Origin: Cliona cf. orientalis
Lineage: Eukaryota; Porifera; Demospongiae; Clionaida; Clionaidae
Length of the DNA stretch: 64,000 nt
Assembly (NCBI GenBank): GCA_963930775.1
Contig: OZ005691.1
Coordinates: 5,267,000 to 5,330,999, forward strand
Reading direction: 5' to 3'
Shown here: positions 1-14,200 of the stretch, piece after piece
How the letters are laid out: every line of letters starts with the position of its first letter
Numbering within the stretch: position 1 is the first letter of the stretch
Translations under genes and position numbers: made by a program
Notes under the pieces: model-generated
Told to the model about the DNA's origin: nothing
Database searches by the model: none
The model's input: only the letters and a program-made list of their open reading frames with translations

Positions 1-284
1 ATACAGCTTACCTATATTCAGCGGTTAAAATCTTTCTACCAGAGCCTTGAATTTCAGATTTCTCTCTACTTCCCCCTAGTCTTTATACTTTTCTATCTAT
101 TTTATCGGCGGTAGATCCAATGGGTTGCCTAGCTCAAGCTAGACAACGGCGTCACGCAGATGCACTACTTCTAGTAGCTTCTTGGGTTAAAAGGTCAGAA
201 CTTGCATAGGTACTATGCAGTAATTAATAATTATTGCGTCATTTGCATGCGCAATAATTTTTTACTTACCCACCACTTAAAGGC

Positions 285-432
285 AAAAAAATTTGACCCC
301 CACAAATTCAACTTGAATACACTAGTTAGTTATCAAGGTTTATCCCTGGCCTACACTAACAGATTTTGTGTTGGCAGATTAGCAGCTTTTGATACTGGCA
401 ATCCCAGTTGAGGCTGCCTTAACAGTCCTGAG
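285..432 (+). repeat. Partial copy (right end) of the MITE at 3452-4164
   Basis: From the ttgaccccc stretch to the end cagtcctgag followed by TA, this matches the right-hand 200 bases of the element at 3452-4164 closely (for example tttatccctggcctacacta). The left terminus is not found, so the copy is 5'-truncated or diverged. Confidence 0.7.
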
Positions 433-447
433 TAAATAATCACTTAC

Positions 448-827
448 TTTCTCATATCTGTAGAATATATGTGCTTGATAGCATCTACATCTTCATCAAT
501 TAATAATCTTTGACTTTCTGGAATATTATGCTGTTTACAGTAGATGACATAGATGTAACTTAGCTTCAAAGAGCATGAGCAAACCCAATGAAGCTCACTA
601 GAGAGGCGAAGTTTAGAACAAAAGCTGGCCACAACACTCCAGCAAAATTTGTGTTTAGCTGATCTATTATTAATGTCTCCACAAATAGTCTTTGAAACTT
701 CATCAAGTACCTTGGAAGAGTTGGACCTATCAAGACTCTTGATAACTTTAACATCTGAAACAAGTTCTTCTTTTAGTACACTAAGAACAAGCTGCTGAAA
801 GTCATTATCATGAACTCTTATTGAATC
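448..827 (-). CDS. Host gene exon 13, last exon in window
   Basis: A 380-nt exon, acceptor tttctctcgccag, donor AGAAA|gtaagtg, residues about 994-1119. It follows a 59-nt intron, the shortest in the gene. It encodes DFQQLVLSVLKEELVSDVK and a Cys-containing helical part (WVCSCSLKLSYIYVIYC). It leaves two bases for the next exon beyond the left edge. Confidence 0.85.
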
Positions 828-2200
828 CTGGCGAGAGAAAAAAAGCAATTTATATTCTAATACAAAGAGAGGACAGCTAAATTTACCAATATTCGTGACA
901 TCTGAGTAACAACTGTGTTCTTAAGGGCATTGCTAGTTATGTAATCACTAAGGAATTTCCTAAATCTGTCCCTTATTGCAATGTCTTCCTTTTTTATTCC
1001 TTCATCACATTCTTCATCATCCAGTGCAAAAAGTTTTGGCACTCTCAACTCTAGTAAATGAAATACAAATTCTTGACTTCTCTTATCATTTAGATATGCA
1101 ACTGATACAGTGTTCAAAAAGTCAAACAAAAATCCATGATGTTGAGCTCCAACAAATCTTGAAACAACATCTCCAAAGAAAGACCTCCAAGTTGGCTCGG
1201 TGATGGCAATGTCACTTAAAGGAATGTATCTGCCTAAAAAGTTTTCAACTGATGAGTTTGGGTATATTTTGAAAGCTTTATAAAGTGAACCAAACTGCTG
1301 AATTGACAAAGCCGGAAATGATTCTTCTGTTTTCTTCAGAACCTTTAATCATAATAAAATGCAGCATTTATAGAATAAAAGGTGATATCAGGAACATGAT
1401 TTGATAGAAGCTATCTGATATGTTTTTTGATGGAAGAAAACTCAACACCAAAATTTCTATGTAACTTCAGCAAGATGGGGCACATCGTTCCCACTCCCCA
1501 TGGTCAGGAAATTGCCATGCACAACTCTATCAAAATTCCTATCTGACTACTGAAGGTGGTAACATAGCCCATGGCAGTGGATCTTTATAGTCAGCAGTAT
1601 ACAGCAGTCTAAACAATCAAAAGTCAGATGGGGTGGACAGTGCTAAAACACTTAGTTGACCGAGTCGAACTGCTCACGATGTGTGTGCTAAGGCAACTGT
1701 GCGTCAAAGCCACCCCATCACCCTCCTCCATGCACTATGTACCGCACTACACCATCCTAGCACCACAGCGCGCATATGCAACAGTACACTGGTGCCATAC
1801 CATCCCAAAATTAGTGATTTCAGACATCAAAGGGCCTCCAGTAAATCGATATCTTGGCTCTGGCTATAGGAGTATACGTATTGAACAAATTTCACTAGAT
1901 AAATAGTTCAATCAATGTGCTGACTGTTAACTCATGGGTGTAGACATTGGGGGGAGGGGTTTGGGGGCTGAAGCCTCCCCCCCCAAGTATTTTCAGGCTT
2001 TATATTATGCACAATATACATGCATAGAAATTATTGTTGACTTTAAACCAAATTCTGGTTGTCATCAATCTTAAAAGTTTGAAATTCTCCTAAAATACAC
2101 TAAAATTGAAACAGTATACTATCATGAAGTGCATATTTTATGGTATTTTTAACGACAGTGTAAAAAATTTTCGCATGCTTCACATGCAATGGTCATCAAG

Positions 2201-2236
<36 letters not shown>

Positions 2237-5200
2237 ACATTACAGATTGTGTCTATGCCCATGTAACTCCTTAACTGTGCAAGTGGGTAGTGCGGAATCG
2301 CCGCTAACTTCATCAAGTTTATAATTATGAAAAACTTTTAGGTGGACATATCTTCCTGGAGGATATACTCCATGGAGAAATTGGTGAAACTTGGAGTTCT
2401 GAAGTTACTACCAGAATAATGAGTATGCACAGTGTAACATTAACCGTGGGTGGGCATGGCTAAGAGGCTAAATAGTTGACATTGCTATCATTGTTTGCAC
2501 CCGCTCATGCTCAAGTTTATAGGTTCAGTAGCATTTCAGCACAGTCCACCCCCATCCAACTTTTGATCGTTTCGATCACTATATGCAGCCGACTACAAAG
2601 GTCACAGATATTTGCTGCCATGGACTATGAATCTAGACTGTAGTTCACTGACTGTAGAAGGCCGTCTCTGTGGCATAACACTTGCCCCAAGCCATGACTG
2701 GAGATGCATGAAAACACATCTGGCCTTTCATCATGACCAACAACTGGTAGTTAATTCTACTTGTCATAACTCTAATTGTCCATCCATTTGTCACAGGATG
2801 TCAGCGGAACCCATCTGACTTTGAGACATAAGATGTTATATCTCTGGCTGTTAGTGTTAGAAGGCTTACGCAGGCTCTCTCTGAGAGTGTCAGTCATGAC
2901 ACTAGCTGTAGGGCATAAAATTTAGTAGAATCTGCTTGGATAGACTGTGCAAATATCAGAATACTTATAACTGGCCTACAGGTAGCTAAGCAGCTAGGTT
3001 CATGAAAAGCTGTCTTGGAAGTAGTAGCTAAATTCTGTATTTGGCTTCTTGCTTTCACATGTTTTGTAAGATACACGGCTAATAAATGAGTTTCTTTGGC
3101 CATTGCTAGTTGGGCCACATGCTCCAATGGGATGTTATAAGTGAGCATGCACATATTATGTACAACTAGCTATTTTTATAAGCATGTGATGTTTACGTAA
3201 TCCATACCCTTTACCTATGAACTCTGTCCATAAATATGCAAGATCTGGCTGTTTTCATCTCATCAAGTACCAATGAAATTAGTCACCTGTAAACACTTAC
3301 ATGTACAAGTATAGTCTTACATGGCCTGCTATGAGTGTTTCAACTGCTAAAAGTCTGTTCACTGGTAACTGAGAAATGATTAACTTAACATTTTCCCCCT
3401 TCCTTGATTCTTAATTAGATGCAAGGATATTCACTTTGCTTACTAACTATACTCAGGACTGTTAAAGAAGCCTCAGCTGGTGATTGTGCAGAGGCTTGTA
3501 AAAAGCTTACATTTAGCTCTTATCACTAATTACTGCCAATTACACGATCGCGAATATCATTAAATGTCAAGTGCACGTGATCATGTCCCCATAGTCAGTG
3601 TACAAAAGACTTGAGTTTCAAAATCTGCTCAAGAAACGGCCAAGGCAGGTACAAAAAAAACCTTCAGCACCGAGGCTTTTCAAGGATACGCAAGCTCATT
3701 GATGATTGTTCGAGGTCGAGGGAGGTGGAAAGGCTGTCCAAATTTTACCAGTTGCTGGCGGTAAGGTCATCAATATTTAATGAGATTGATCTTGGCCCGA
3801 TAACGGGTACATATCCTTCGATAGCATTTGAATGCTTAGGTTTGTGCAACCATTCCACCTATTTTCGACATCTCTACGGTCTGTTCTTTTGTTTAAATCC
3901 TGAATCTTATACATCTGTGACTGTTTTGGTAGCCACCTAGTCGAAAATAGTCGGTTAAGGAAAAAAAACTTTGACCCCCCAAATTTAAGTTAATTAACAA
4001 TGTTGCCATGGTAACTCATGTTTTTACTTTCTTTCCTCTTCAAGACAAATATGTTAGTTAGCCATTACAGTTTATCCCTGGCCTATACTAACAGGTTTTG
4101 TGTTGGAATGTTAGCAGTTTTTGATACTGGCAATCCAAGTTAAGGCTGCCTTAACAGTCCTGAGTACTGGCACCCAATTTAGATATCATCACAAACACCT
4201 GCATACAAACAAGGCTGTGGCCTAATTTATCAGCTAAACAAGAAATAGTTATAATAATAATATTATTATTATAGCTTGTTTGCTATTTCATTTGCAAGAC
4301 TGGTGAAGGCAAAAAGCCAAATACAGAAACTACTACTTCTGTGACAATGACTTGAACAGCTATAGTATCTTCTCATAAATCATGTTGTTTAACTATAGGC
4401 TACTACATGATTGTGTAAGTGTCCATTGTTTCGTGCTTTTCTATAGAGTTAATCCAACAAGCCGGTATTTTTTTAGCCTCGTCCCCAGGCCACTCCCACG
4501 TTTTCAATATTACACGCAGAAAAGGGGGAGGGCCTGGTGCGCAAGCGCACGTGAGTGAGACTAGCTGCATATGATAAAACGCAAGCACATGACGTCGCTC
4601 GTTCGCCCATGCGATCAAGCGAACCATCGCTTGGGCAAGCACGAGGTTTCCCAGGAAGATGGCACTCAGAGATTGACTAAACCCTAAAGGCTACCGACAC
4701 CAGTCTGCCAAGAAAGAAACACCAAGATCGAAAAGAAAACGGCCTTCAGTTGTAGATATATCGCGTCGTATTAGGTCACAGAGATCATCGGAAAAACTTT
4801 GTTCACGGTAGCAAGGTAAACGGTAGAGAAATAATTATAACTGCATGTCTGGTTCATGATAATGTATATACGTGGTGTCAAATTTGAAGGTATTATAATA
4901 CACCCAAGTCCTCCAGTTAGCCTTCTGTTGTCGCGTTCATGCTAGGCTTTGACACTAAAAAACACTTGTGGTTGAAAATAAAATTCAAGTTTTTAAATTT
5001 TGGCGGTGTTATCATTGCATGCTTCAGCGTGTATCATGGCAGTGCAGTTGCTATGTCGTAGTGATTGTCCCGTGTGGCTAAGTGGCAGTGCATCATCAGG
5101 CAGTGGAGTCTGCATGGCTCGGTCAAAGTTGGAAGGGGCCCTTCGTTCAACGTTCCAGCACACAAGCATTTGACCTGGTCAGCTGGAGGCTCTCCTCTCA

Positions 5201-8200
5201 GTCTCCCATGGCAAGGATGTATTTGTGCATGTTTTTGGTCCCAACATCCCTTGGTTGTGGTGCAGTAGGGATTGTTATCAGTCCGCTGGTGGGTCTAATT
5301 GAACAGCAGGTTAGTACTTGCATGATGCATGTGATTAGTGTATATTATGTTGTAAGGCTTGTTATTTAAGGTGTATCTCTTCGAGTGCCTGCTATTCATG
5401 CGTATTGTTCTGAACACATGGCCGGCATAAAGGCTGGAAAGTTCACATTTGGTTGGTTTGTCTTATCTCATACAAATTGAAATAATTATTGAGCAATATT
5501 TTAGTCTTTATGTCACCCGAGACAGTTGCATCACCTGAGTGGAGACGGTTGCTGGCTGAACCTGCCTTACAGCGCAGGGTGTGCATGGTGGCAATTGACG
5601 AGGCACACTGCATACACGAGTGGTTAGTATAGGTGCCATATACCTATACACCATGTGAAATATGATTACCATGTATTGAGTAGGGGTGAAAGTTTCAGGA
5701 AGTCATTCCAGCAAGTAGGAGGGCTGAGAGCGATAATAGAGGCACCATTCATGGCTCTGACAGCTTCAGCTTCACCTGCTGTTGAATCTAAAATAATCTT
5801 CTCCCTGTACTTGTCTTCGCCTGTGACCATATCCTGTGATCTCGATAAGCCCAACATCTTTTTTTTCAGTCAGCCACATAAAGAGTTTGAACGTGAGTTT
5901 AATTGTAATTGTCATGACATAAAAAAATTAATAATAACAGAGTGATTTGGATGGATTAGCCAGGCTTTTGAGGTCACCTACCCATACGGATATCCCCAAG
6001 ACCATAGTCTATGTTCAAACTAAGGACATGGCGTGGAAGGTGTACCACTTTTTACAGCAGGCAGCTCTCAAGCGGTGTTACGTGGGGATGTACCATGCCA
6101 ATCTCATAAGTCACACAAAATCAGTAGTTCATCGAGATTTTGTAGGTCCCAGCTCTTCATTGAGATGTCTGGTGGCTACTGTGGCTTTTGGGATGGTGGG
6201 TAACACAGTTGATAAGAGTTTCTATAGTCATTTCTCAATTATTTAGGGCATGGACATCCCTGATGTTGAAATAGTAGTAGTGTATGGGAATCCATCAACA
6301 ATCTCCTTAATTTATCAGGTACTGGCTAATATAGGTTGCTAGTTTGAAGTGTACCATGTATGCACACTTTTATTGTAGCTATTAAACGTGCAGGACGTAA
6401 TGGAAGCTTTTCACGTGCACACTTTTTTTAGAGTGCCAAGAAAAAATTTGTAGATAAAGAGCTGGAGAGTCTCACAAGAAATTCAGAAAACTGTCGTCGC
6501 AAGATGTTATTAGATAGCATAGGTGGATCTCTTAAGAGTAGGAACAACTATGGATGTTGTGATGTTTGTTCTCCTGATTTATTCTTTGATGAGCGGTTCG
6601 ATATTTTTCAAGTACAGTCAGTTAAACGTAAACGTAGAAGAGTAGTCCGAAATGTTGAAGATGATTTGAAGCAGAAGCTAATTGCTGTTAGAGAAGAAGT
6701 TTACAGAGAGAGACCTAGTTTTAGTATCCTTGGTATTCGTTTCTTGTGTCCAGACTCAACAATTAACAATATATGTAAAGAAGCTAAGTAGATAGAAAGT
6801 GCTGAAGATGCAGTACTATTAAAAGTCCGACAGGAGCTAAGAGAGAAATTTTTTAATGTCATAGCAGATACATCTTCTTGTATACACAGATCACGTAAAC
6901 GTCAAATTGAGTAGATTTATTTATTATGTTTGTGAAATCATCATTAATGAAACTGTGCAATAAACAAATGATCGTTTCAGAAGGCAAATAAAGGAGGCTA
7001 AGTGACATCAAATAGTTCATAATCTTGATAACATTCTGTAAGCTCATATATTGTGTCTTCTTCCAGGTTGTCGTCACACCCTGTTCTGGATAAGGTGTCC
7101 TTGATCCAGTTAGTGTTGCACATCTTATCAAGGCCATCATCAGTGGGATCCTTGAAGCCTATTGAGGTACGTTCTGGTATCTTGTGTGCTTTCGAGAAAG
7201 TAGTTGACCACATTGGTGATATCCTTGTTGGCATCCATTGTTGAGTGTGACTGAGAACGGCATGCACCGAACTCATGAGCAACCCTCTTAGATGCCTCTA
7301 TGAGAAAAAGTGCACACGATAGGTCTTCCGCATGTTGCTGGGTCAAATTGGATCCACCGCTTTTCATTGCTTCCTTTAGGGTCCTACAAGTGCACGTACA
7401 CATGTTGAGTATAGAACATACCAGTTTTGTGCACGTGTTTAAACTTACAGGTTGTAATGCTCATTCATTTGGTCAAGCGGTTTCCCTCTGCCTGCCTTTC
7501 CTTCCATATTTACAGTGCGGTTATGAATTGCTATGAAGGAGAGATGCTTTGGTAGCTCCGCACATAAGTTGGCAATCTGGTGAACACACTCCACAGCATA
7601 ATTCTTCCTCCCAGTTCCAATTAGTCTTGGCAACCATAGCTTCCATAGTCTCACAATATGTGGTCCATGCTCATATCTGATGGCGCATCTTAGATCCACA
7701 TACAGAAAAGCTAGATGAAGAAATGTTCTGTGCATGATGTATAGTGTGTCACTGGATGGTGCGTGCATAGGCATCACAGTCTCGGTGACTAGTTTCTCTG
7801 CCGTTGACTGAAGCCATGTGAGGGACTTTTCATGTAGTATGATGTCAGATGTTGACTGTAATCCAAATATGGTACATATCCTTGCTGTCAGGTGCGCTTT
7901 GAATGAGTGGATGACAAATTCATCGCGAACACTGAACACTTTGACATCTTTATCCACCTGATTCCGTCTGATCTGTTCCCTCACATTGCAGAGTGATCCG
8001 TGTTCAGCCGGAGTGCCCCAGAAGATGAGAAAGATGACTCGGAGACATTCCCAGAGAAAATGGAAGTAATCTGTTGCATAAATAGCATTTAGTCATCAGT
8101 ATTCTTGATGCTGTTCTAAATAGAGCCTACCTGGAGTTTCATGTGCCCATGTGAGCCTGTCAGTGACATTCATCTCGGACGCTCTCCACAGCTTGGATCC

Positions 8201-11200
8201 TCGGATATTCTTGCATATGAGTTGGTCCCCAATTACTAACTGCATACATGTAAACATGTGCATGTACACGTACATTGTAAATAACATGATACATGTTTAG
8301 GAATGGAAATTTGTGCTTAATCATTTATAGCCCATATTATTATTCAATAATAATGTACCTGATGCTGGCCTGACAGGTTAGTGTCACTCATTAGTTGTGT
8401 GAGAATGTCAATAGTTTGACTTTTGTACTTTTCATCTTTGTACAGGATCTTCATGGGGTCAACTTGTGATTTTGTTACAGGATGGATCGACTCGGGTTCA
8501 GGAACAAATTCTGCAAGATGCTTGAGATTTGAGAACGTCTCCATAAGGAATCCCATCATGTAGTGCACAGTCTGTTGATGCAACACAGTGGCATCAGCCT
8601 CGCTTGGGAGAAAGTCGTCAACATTGAGGGAGGTCCGAAGTCGTTGTGGGGTGGTGTCAGCCCAATCAAACTCAAAGGAAGGGAGGTTCTTGATCTTTAT
8701 AGCCAACCTTGACGTCAGATTCAACATTGAGGAATGGTGATCTGGAGAGGTGTGTTGTATACATACACTATAGTAATGCATAATTGCCCGGTACACGTAC
8801 ATACATGTAATACATAGTACATGTACTAATGAGTGCACATTGTTGATTGCATGTACCTAGCCTCTCATGACGAATTTTCTGATGCAGGTTTAGATTGTCA
8901 TAGATCCACAACCAGCATCCTTCTCTTATGATCTCCAAGTACATAGACTCCTGGGTGAGTTGTTTCAAATACTTCCATGCAGTCGCATAATAAGTACAGA
9001 GGCCAGCATGATTAAGCACTGTCATGATCTACATAAATAGCAATAGTTATTATTGAGGGATGCTTGATTTTTTTATTTCTCACTTGTTTACTTGCAGCCT
9101 GTGCAATAAGCATGAATGAGAAGAGAAGTTGGAGTCCAAGCACCTTCACAGACCGACCCTTGAGCAGGGTACATAGCGCTGTCGTCGACCTCATGTGGAC
9201 TATTCGTGATAAATCATCGTCATCTTCGAACCTAGCACCCTTTGCCAACTGTTGGAATAATTCGACAACATGTGGAGCAGCAGTACGTAATTCTGCTATC
9301 ACTGCATCCAGGGAGAAACTGCGGAAGTGGTCAACTGTGTCGGGGCCATGAAAGGAACACATATTAGATTGAAGCAGTGTCTGCATCTGATCATCCAACT
9401 TCTGTATCGAGAGTGACGACTGCTGCTGGCATTTCAGGTCTTCAAATTGCTGCTGAAGCTACTGAAGTTGTTGCCAGAGACACTCTTTTATCTTTCGTTC
9501 ATGCTGCAACGACTGTTCTAGAGCCACCACCTGGGACGCTAAGCTATCTATGGTGCTACCACCAGCTTGTGGGTTGATTTCGATTCCATAGATGTACTTG
9601 TGCTTCTTCTCCCCTCCTTTTTTTGCCAACTGATGCAGGAAATCCCTTGCTGATAGCGTTAGACACAACGTACGTACTGATGTTGTCTGTTGGAAAAGCA
9701 CGTTGAACTTCAAACTTGATCCTTGATGCTCCTTGTCCTCTTGCTGGAGATGCTCGATATCGACGTTTGATCCACTGGTTTACTTCAGGGTTAAAATCCA
9801 TGCTGACATCCAACTGTTTGATTCTCTTCCAAGAGCTCTCCTTCTTAAATATCCTATCTAGATCTATTTTTAGCCTTGTGGTTTTGTCTAGTCTGTGCCT
9901 GTTATCTATTTTTAGTCATTGATTGTGTCATTTGTAATGATGTCAAAAAAAATAAACCTGTTGAATCCAGATCTTATATTATGAGCTCGAGCTTGCCATT
10001 TCACTCGCACACGTGTCAGTACCAGTTATTTACAGTTTAGGCAAGTACTACTAGCTAGCTAGTGACCCTACATGAGATTATCACTGGTACTGCCATGGGG
10101 CTGTATCGGTGGCTTGCTGTTACATCTGACAGTACTGTGATAAGCATCAAGTGAACCTGTTTCTTGCAGAAATATCCACCATGGACACGCACAGGAAAGG
10201 AGTGACCAAGGTAAGTATCTTGTGGCTGGGTAGATCATTCTACACAGTTGGCCTGCTATTAAACGAGTAGCTGCATGCGCGTGGGCGCACGCAACATGCT
10301 AATATGTGTCGCCTACACGCAATTAAGTCGATTCCAGGTTGGTTCCAGGTGCAACGTTACTCACGTGCGCTCGCGCATCAGGCCCCCCCCCTTTTCTGCG
10401 TGTAATATTGAAAACGTGGGAGTGGCCTGGGGACGAGGCTAGTATTTTTAGTGCCTTGATTGGTGCACACAGAGACTTTCTATTGCTAGCTTCCATCATA
10501 TAATAGCCAGAGCTACAGCATTTTGTATCTCAAGGTCGAGTTGTTTCCACTGATCTTCCATATTGGATAGATAGATGGACAACAATAATTCGATAGCATG
10601 CTATACAAATTGAATTTATCAATACTTACATAGTTCACAATATTTTGACGACAGCTCTTTACCCTTAGTACAGCCTTGGATTTGCTTTTTAAAAACTGTT
10701 CAAGATGAGCTGTGGCTCTATGATCAGTGAAGTCAATTAGTTCAAGAAAAAGCAATAACCACTCCGTACACTCAGTCTCAATAAGACTTTGTTGTAGATT
10801 GTGATGATTACAAATATCCATCATGAACTGAATAAAAGATATTCCCTGCAATGTATGGAATGTAAATAATCACGCTGATAAATTATATTGTTTTATTAAA
10901 CATTACAAGATCAAAGTACTGCAGTGTCGATAACAGTGTACATGTGGCATTGTAGTATGCATGGCAGTGAGATAATATTAATTGGATATTGCATGGACTA
11001 CTCTCATACCATACTTAGATTATTGGTACTTGATCCCCCAATAATAAACATATAGCTACATCCTTATATTTGACAAACCTCAGTAATAGTTCCAGAGAGT
11101 GTCTGTTCTGTGCTTATGCGAACAACTCTTCCAATTCCACATTCTAGCCATCCTTTAAAAATCTTTCTGACATCACCCAAAACCCCTAGAATATCTTTCT

Positions 11201-14200
11201 TAAGGATAGATCTTCCACTGAAATGCATGAAGAAGTTCCTAAATTAAAAAAAAACTCAAACAGTTTATCTCATCTGCATGCTCGAGCTTAATGTAGGTAA
11301 GGATCATCAAGTAACAATTTGACTACAAAAGCACTTGCTGTACCTTAAGGTGATGATTACACTTTCTATGATTTTGGCTTAAAACAGTTTTTGTGAATAC
11401 TAAATTCTGTCATTTGTAAGCGGAAATATAGTACAGGGTCGACAAATTCTAATGTTGTGCACTAAAAATAATAGCTTATACTTTTAGGTACAAAATTCTG
11501 CGTTTTGGGGCCACATCTGCACAAACATCAAACGTTTGTACCAGCAAAGGTAGATATGGCAAATTGTGAGAATGTCATATAGCATGCATAGGGTATGTGC
11601 TCTGGAGAATTTTTACTCCTGCTGCAATTTGCATTCTTACTGAAGCACATCGTGTGCAGATCATATACAAGTATAAAAAAAACAATTGAATATAATTGAT
11701 GGCTGAAGTAGGAATGGAAGTACAAAAAAAGCACAAACAAGGAAGTACATGTAGTTATAATAGGGATACTGTAGACTCTGGTTAATAAGCGCATGCGCTT
11801 ATAGCGGTGGACGGAATGACAGTATGCACTTAATAAAGGATATGCGCTTATATGGCACATAACCGCTAGCTTGTGTGTCACTGACGTAGATATAGTATAC
11901 GTGTCACAAATAAAGTGATCATGGGCAGGGCTAAGTATATGCAGCGCGCACCACTGTGAGTACGCACACATAGTATGACAAAATGGCTTTGTGCAATGAA
12001 CCTTGCAACTAAAGGCACCGAAAAATTATCGTTACAACAGGAGAAGCTATGATAAAATGATTACAGCACAGAAATGTATGGTATAAATGGAGCTAGTTTA
12101 TGACAAACTAAGATGAGAAGTTGAGACGGTGTCGAGATACATCGAGAATACTAATGTCTGAAGATTACCAAAAGGTCATTTTTAACACCCCCTGTTGCAA
12201 ACTTCTACGATAGATTTTCAAGTCGTTCTCGGTGTTTATGGATAGGAAATCACGTGAAATCACAATGATTTTATGCAACTTAGAAAGCATGAAACAGCTA
12301 GTACATATGCTGAGATTTTGGCCTTTTGTAATATACTATATATATGGGAGTGTCCGGGCCATCCCTACTTATGGAGTCTGCATGCTGACTCTATGATGTA
12401 GCATGTATAAGCCATGGCAGTGGGTTGCAAGGCTACAGTTTTGAGCTCAATACCTCAAGCTAATGCCATTCAGGGTTACCGCAGTAAGCATTTCACAGGT
12501 CTACAAAATGTAAATATGAACACTGGGATGACGTTTGGGGCTTTATCAGGGAGATAATGAATAACCATATTCATTTCCTATTTTCACTAGTTTAATGACT
12601 TAGCGTAAACGACCGATTATCGGCATGTATCAATTATCGGCACCCGCGTTTACGGCAAATTTTACGGGAAATTACAGACCCGTTTACGGTCCTGGAAGAA
12701 AAACTCGCGCTATCTCTCGAAGGGAAGTAAACAGGACGTTTTAAGGCCAACAGCCGCTATGTAGGCGTGGCAACGGACCCATAGAGCCCAAGAAAGTGAC
12801 CTTCGACCCCCAGTTTGCTAGCCGAATTTTGGGATCGAGTTTTTTTGCTATTTTGTTGTCTGGTAGTCTCCACTGAGTCTTGAAGTTACTATTTATGAGT
12901 TCTATAGCTTCAGGCTATTGCCAGAAGCTAGAGTTTAGCCTACAAAGTGTCAGACTAACGCCGATCATATCTAAGAGAAAATTTTGTGTATTTTTGGATG
13001 TAATTTTAGCTATTACGTAGCGAATGGAAAGATTCACTCTCTTTAAACGCTACTGTTAGTGGAGCACATTGAAAGGAACCTGTGGAATTTTTTTCAGAAT
13101 TTTCCAAGTAAGTGGTAAGTGTCAAGATACACGAAAGCTTGCTGGTACCGATAATTGAGTATAGGCAGTACTATGGGGTGCCGATAATACGTACGGGGTG
13201 CCGATATCTGATTTTTTGATACCTTGGCTGTGCTGCCCATAGTTTCGCGAAGAACTGTATCTATAGCCTTGGATTTGCGGTATAGTATATTGAGTTAAAA
13301 ACCTACCTTTTGGTGCAAGAACCATCATCATAGGTTGTTCTGCTGGTAAGTTATGCGCGGGGCAAATTTAGGTGCCGATAATTGGTACTTTACGCTAAAT
13401 AGGAAAGATGCTCAACCAATATTGGCGGATTACAGTGAGTGTACTCCAGGTTAACCTCACGCGATCTATCATTATGCATTATGTAAGTGGGAATAGAGTC
13501 ACATGATAGGCATAACTTAACCAACCACCACGTGGTCAGTTCAAAGGTCAAGTAGCTCACTCACTGTGCCATTGGCAAGTCATTGTCCATAAGCAGTTGT
13601 TCTTTATTGTTTGTCTATTACTAAACTAGTCGAGTTACCTTACTGAGTCAAGATCTGAAAACCGTGATGTCTCACGCAGCGACCATTCTGGAACTACAAA
13701 ACACGACGCTGTCTTCCTTGACACGTCCACAGTTACAACGCTATTACACCAGGCTAGGTCTCCAATCTACTGGTCGAAAGTCCGTTCTCGTCACGAGATT
13801 ACAACAAGCAATATCAGTGGCAAGTGGAGCTGCCACGTCAAGTACTATCACGCAAACCACCGCCGTACCGTCGGTCTCTCCCACTACCGCATCTGTGGTA
13901 ACCACCACCCAATCTTCAACATCTCTACCCGCTCTTCTCGGCAACCTTGGTCCACCAGGCGCCACCGCGTGGCTAAATAGCATTGCTCAACAAGCGGCTC
14001 AAGCTGCCGTTAATCAAGCCCTGTTTATAACGCCATCCTTGCCAGGACTAACCCCCGGGGGCATGAACACCTGCCCTACCTACACACCACAATTCGGTTT
14101 ACCAACACCCGCAACTTCATCCGTGAATACAACCACCAGCCACTCCTTGATGGCTGGACAGATAACATCTGCTATAACCAATAACCAAACACAACTATAC

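Larger units (their letters stand above)
4474..10441. mobile_element. 5.97-kb TIR transposon carrying RecQ-like and DUF6589 genes
   Basis: The ends are inverted repeats beginning TAGCCTCGTCCCCAGGCC. The match runs about 83 bp with only a few differences, then stops. Outside the ends, GTATTTTTT (4465-4473) and GTATTTTTA (10442-10450) match at 8 of 9 bases, as a target-site duplication. Inside are a RecQ-like helicase pseudogene on plus (5114-6912) and a DUF6589 gene on minus (9801-6998). They converge with about 85 bases between them. The element sits in host intron 11 (10629-1343). TIRs, duplication and two genes wholly inside mark it as one mobile unit. The 9-bp duplication is unlike Tc1 (TA) or piggyBac (TTAA) and nearer to MULE, hAT or KDZ types. 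Confidence 0.8.
10451..12602. other. Host exons 10 and 11 plus intron; no other gene
   Basis: Apart from the two host exons, this stretch has a palindromic aagcgcatgcgctt near 11790 and no other coding signal. Confidence 0.5.

Noticed and set aside
11528-11971. 147-codon open frame on minus, hydrophobic
   Set aside because: Composition reflects AT-rich intron DNA; no splice signals or homology recalled.
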